Shown here piece after piece: positions 34,191 through 36,844 of a stretch of DNA of 36,844 nt (position 1 is the stretch's first letter; each line of letters starts with the position of its first letter). Made by a program: the position numbers and the translations under genes. The DNA comes from Steroidobacteraceae bacterium. GTDB taxonomy: Bacteria; Pseudomonadota; Gammaproteobacteria; Steroidobacterales; Steroidobacteraceae. The notes below the pieces were generated by a model that saw only the letters and a list, made by a program, of their open reading frames with translations, was not told the origin of the DNA and made no database searches. The stretch is from assembly GCA_019634915.1 (NCBI GenBank), contig JAHCAN010000029.1, positions 1 through 36,844 on the forward strand, read 5' to 3'.

Positions 34191-35990
34191 ATGGCGACCT
34201 TCCTCTCCAGCCCCCTCTCGGCTGGCGCCCGTGCCTCCAACGGCGAACGCCGCCTGGCCACGCGCTTCGCCGAGCTCCTGGAAGACGACTATCTCTGCTG
34301 GTACGACGTCCCCGTCGGCCCGCAGTACCAGCACCCGGACTTCGTGCTGCTCCATCCCGCCCGCGGCCTGCTCGTGCTGGAGGTGAAGGACTGGAGCCTC
34401 GAGTCCATCGTCGATGCGAATCCCGAATCCTTCACGGTGGCGTTCGGCACCGGCCACAAGGTGCAGTCGAACCCCCTCGAGCAGGCGCGGCAGTACGCGC
34501 ACGCCATCGTTCGCGTGCTCGAGGCCGATCCGCTGCTCGCAAATCCGGTCGGCGATGACTATGCAGGCAAGCTGAACTTTCCCTGGGCGTACGGCGTCGT
34601 GCTCACGGGCATCACGCGGCGGCAGTTCGAGCCATCTGAGCTCTCGTCGATCCTTCGCTCGCACCTGGTGCTCTGCAAGGACGAGATGACCGAGTCCGCC
34701 GAAGCCGAGTCCTTCCAGAAACGACTGTGGGACATGTTCAACGTGCGCTTCGCCAGCCGCCTCACGCTGCCGCAGGTGGATCGCATCCGCGCGCGCCTCT
34801 TTCCAGAACTGCGCGTCAGCCAGCGCAGCCTGCTTGATGATTCCGTCGTGCCGGACCTGCGCGTGATGGACCTGCAGCAGGAGGCGATCGCTCGCAGCCT
34901 TGGCGAGGGCCATCGCGTCATCCACGGTGTGGCAGGTTCGGGCAAGACGCTGATCCTGGCTTACCGCGCGCAGTTCCTCGCGCGCACGCTGGCGAAGCCC
35001 ATCCTCGTGCTCGTCTTCAACAAGGCGCTGGCCGTTTGGCTCGCGCACCAGATGGCGGAGCGTGGGCTTCGCGACAGCGTGCATATCCGCACCTTCCACG
35101 CTTGGTGCAAGGCGCAGCTGAAGCTCTACCACGTTCCGGAACCCGCGGGCACGGGCCAGCAGTTCTACGATGCGATGGTGGGCGCCGTCATCCGCGCGGT
35201 GGACCGAGGACAGATCCCGCGTGCGCAATACGGCGCCGTGCTCATCGACGAAGGGCACGACTTCAATCCCGACTGGTTGCGACTCGCGGTGCAGATGCTC
35301 GATCCGGAGAGCAACTCGCTGTTGCTGCTCTATGACGATGCGCAGTCGATCTATGCAGCCAATCGGCCGAAATCTTTTTCGTTCCGCAGCGTCGGCATCT
35401 CGGCGGTGGGGCGCACGAAGATCCTGCGGCGCAACTACCGCAATACTGACGAGATACTCGCCTGCGCCAGCGCCTTCGCACGCGACCTGCTTTCGCCGAA
35501 GGATGCGGATGAGGACGGCGTACCGCTGGTGTCACCGGAACCCGGCGGGCGCAAAGGTGCGCGGCCGCGCTTCTATGACGCGCGATCCGTGAGGGAGGAG
35601 GCCGCCTGCATCACGCAGGAGCTGCAACAACTACACGATCGTGGCGTGCCCTGGAAAGAGATGGGCGTGGTGTACACGGCGCCGTTCGTGGCGGAGGAGC
35701 TGTGCAGGGAGTTCACGGAGGCCAGACTGCCCTTCGAATGGCTGAAGGAGCAGTTCGATCCCGCGCGAGACTGCGTACGGGTGATGACGGCGCAAAGCAG
35801 CAAGGGGTTGCAGTACCAGGTGGTCGCCGTGGCGGGAGCGGGATTCATGCCGTATCGGGACGAAACCGAAGAGGCCCGGCTGCTCTATGTGGCGATGACC
35901 AGGGCGACGGACGAGCTGGTGATCACCAGCAGCAAGCGGAGCACGTTCAGTCAGAGGCTGAAGGAATTGTGTGATCTGATGGCGGCGTAG
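34191..35990 (+). CDS. NERD nuclease - UvrD-like helicase
   Basis: A 599-residue fusion. The N-terminal NERD domain (about 15-150) has the PD-(D/E)xK-like set E19, D50 (HPDFVLL) and E64-V-K66 (LLVLEVKDW). A superfamily-1 helicase follows: Walker A GVAGSGKT (246-253), DE box LIDEGHDF (353-354), LYDDAQSIY, LRRNYRNTDEIL, MTAQSSKGLQYQVV and LLYVAMTRATDELVIT. All helicase motifs look complete though the protein is short for UvrD (no large 1B/2B insertions). It is divergent from the DUF262-RAMA gene, and a role in attacking invading DNA is inferred from domains and neighbours. The start ATG at 34191 has no clear Shine-Dalgarno. Confidence 0.9.
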   Translation: MATFLSSPLSAGARASNGERRLATRFAELLEDDYLCWYDVPVGPQYQHPDFVLLHPARGLLVLEVKDWSLESIVDANPESFTVAFGTGHKVQSNPLEQARQYAHAIVRVLEADPLLANPVGDDYAGKLNFPWAYGVVLTGITRRQFEPSELSSILRSHLVLCKDEMTESAEAESFQKRLWDMFNVRFASRLTLPQVDRIRARLFPELRVSQRSLLDDSVVPDLRVMDLQQEAIARSLGEGHRVIHGVAGSGKTLILAYRAQFLARTLAKPILVLVFNKALAVWLAHQMAERGLRDSVHIRTFHAWCKAQLKLYHVPEPAGTGQQFYDAMVGAVIRAVDRGQIPRAQYGAVLIDEGHDFNPDWLRLAVQMLDPESNSLLLLYDDAQSIYAANRPKSFSFRSVGISAVGRTKILRRNYRNTDEILACASAFARDLLSPKDADEDGVPLVSPEPGGRKGARPRFYDARSVREEAACITQELQQLHDRGVPWKEMGVVYTAPFVAEELCREFTEARLPFEWLKEQFDPARDCVRVMTAQSSKGLQYQVVAVAGAGFMPYRDETEEARLLYVAMTRATDELVITSSKRSTFSQRLKELCDLMAA

Positions 35991-36162
35991 ACCTCGACTG
36001 CCCACCCTTTGAGAGCCACCAGTGCGCGGCACCAATCCACCAGCGCCAATAGTAGGCGAAGATCCCGGGCGCCACGCTCGTCGCAGACGTGGCGCACGAA
36101 GCGCGCCGCGAGCGCGCCGAGTTCGGCGTGCACGTCGCCCAAGATGTCGAGCAATCCGCCGC
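35991..36162. other. Spacer with no confident gene
   Basis: A minus-strand frame covers this spacer (readable as LLDILGDVHAELGALAARFV and onwards to 35951). It has G/C-biased third positions in its first half but no ATG, no recognised family, and overlaps the helicase end. It may be a gene remnant at the island edge; I do not call it as a gene. Confidence 0.3.
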
Positions 36163-36844
36163 CTAATGTACCTCCCGCCGCTGCCGGGTCCCCTTGCTCG
36201 CCAGCGAGAACCGCGGCTCGACCGCGGCGAGCTCCCCGGTCACGAGCTGCGCGACATACCGCCCGACCGCCGGGCCGTGCTTGAAGCCGTGCCCTGAGCC
36301 GCCACCGACGAGCCACACGTTCTCGAACTGCGGATGGCGGTCGATGAGAAAGTCGCCGTTCTCGCTGTTCTCGTACTGGCACACGCGCGTCTCGACGAGC
36401 GGCTGCTGCGTGAGCGCGGGGAAGCGCCGCGCGAGATAGCGGCGCACGTCGGCCTCGCCTTCGCGGCTCGCGCGCCGCTCGCCGGTGTCCGGGTCGAACG
36501 CCGCGCCGTGCGTGTCGTTCGCGATCTTGAAGCCGCGGTTCTCGAGGTCGGGCATGCCGTAGTACATGTCGCCCGCCGAGAATTCGGCCCAGCCCGGGAG
36601 ATGTCGCGCGCCGTAGCGGTCGTCGCCCGCGGGCGGGGCGAAGAAGAACACTTCCTGGCGCGTCGGGAAAATGCGCGTCGCGAGGAGATCCGGAAACAGC
36701 TTCGGCAGCCACGGGCCGCAGGCGAACACGAGCTGCCGGGCAGTGACCCGCTCGCCGCTGCTCGTGCGCACGCTCGCGAGCACCTCGCCCGCGGCTGCGG
36801 CCTCGGCGCGCGACCCGGCGGCGGGCGCGGCTAACGCTCCCGGC
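36163..36844 (-). CDS. FAD-dependent amine/amino-acid oxidoreductase (DAO family), partial
   Basis: The C-terminal 226 residues or so of a flavoprotein; the frame is open to the window edge, so the N-terminal FAD-binding GxGxxG part is missing. Visible DAO features: VTARQLVFACGPWLPKLFP, the aromatic segment TRQEVFFFAPP, VCQYENSENGDFLIDRHPQ and GGGSGHGFKHGPAVGRYVA near the end. The Cys in VCQYENS lies where monomeric sarcosine oxidase and N-methyltryptophan oxidase attach FAD covalently. The substrate cannot be told. It looks like normal chromosomal sequence in composition and may mark the right border of the accessory region. Confidence 0.88.
   Translation of the reverse strand, partial: PGALAAPAAGSRAEAAAAGEVLASVRTSSGERVTARQLVFACGPWLPKLFPDLLATRIFPTRQEVFFFAPPAGDDRYGARHLPGWAEFSAGDMYYGMPDLENRGFKIANDTHGAAFDPDTGERRASREGEADVRRYLARRFPALTQQPLVETRVCQYENSENGDFLIDRHPQFENVWLVGGGSGHGFKHGPAVGRYVAQLVTGELAAVEPRFSLASKGTRQRREVH

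Noticed and set aside
33939-35258. 439-residue minus-strand frame antisense to the NERD-helicase
   Set aside because: It lies under a gene with complete helicase motifs. Only its last ~30 codons (from ATG 34031) matter, as the out-of-frame start of the DUF262 gene.
35951-36155. Possible small minus-strand gene between the helicase and the oxidoreductase
   Set aside because: It has no ATG, no recognised family and overlaps the helicase 3' end; only its third-position bias argues for coding.
29818-36162. Integrated phage or integrative element
   Set aside because: No integrase, tRNA gene, flanking direct repeats or structural phage genes were seen; only an IS element and ORF6N point to mobility.

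Overview
The window is GC-rich chromosomal DNA with dense gene packing, many four-base start/stop overlaps and strong G/C third-position bias. The conserved blocks (def-fmt-rsmB-DUF4390-ntrY-ntrX; a LysM lipoprotein with dprA-smg-topA) are gammaproteobacterial in order. They best fit a high-GC lineage around Nevskiales, Steroidobacterales or Xanthomonadales. That placement is an inference from gene order and composition; no rRNA gene is present.

Layout. (1) 1-7097, minus strand: one tightly coupled operon def > fmt > rsmB > DUF4390 > ntrY > ntrX > a partial, probably rhomboid-like gene. It joins start and maturation of protein synthesis, 16S rRNA methylation and a two-component system whose regulator has lost key sigma54-activator residues. 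(2) 7283-15704, plus strand: LysM lipoprotein, then dprA-smg-topA-rlmJ-aroE. A minus-strand maiA and a 604-base gene-free stretch are wedged between LysM and dprA; that stretch holds two copies of a ~195-bp palindromic repeat. (3) 15629-23698: stand-alone LigD-type polymerase domain and glutathione reductase (minus), oligopeptidase A, exonuclease III and an HD phosphohydrolase (plus), a decayed vapBC pair, then a VanY-type peptidase and a FrnE-type DsbA protein (minus). (4) 23873-29817, plus: GGDEF-EAL protein, ABC-F ATPase, membrane-anchored phospholipase D-like protein.

(5) 29818-36162 is an accessory island, visibly less G/C-biased. It has an apparently intact IS630-family element whose transposase stop codon lies in the target site, a 20-codon NYN-domain fragment, an ORF6N-domain protein, a large DUF262-HNH(DUF1524)-RAMA protein, and divergently a NERD nuclease-UvrD helicase. 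The DUF262/RAMA protein has the architecture expected of a modification-dependent (GmrSD-like, type IV) restriction enzyme with a modified-base reader at its C-terminus. The adjacent nuclease-helicase makes this the best candidate for an undescribed defence system here. The start of the DUF262 gene sits behind a run of seven C that puts the most natural start codon out of frame. (6) 36163-36844, minus: C-terminal part of an FAD-dependent amine/amino-acid oxidase, cut by the window edge.

All identifications come from reading motifs by eye; no database search was run.
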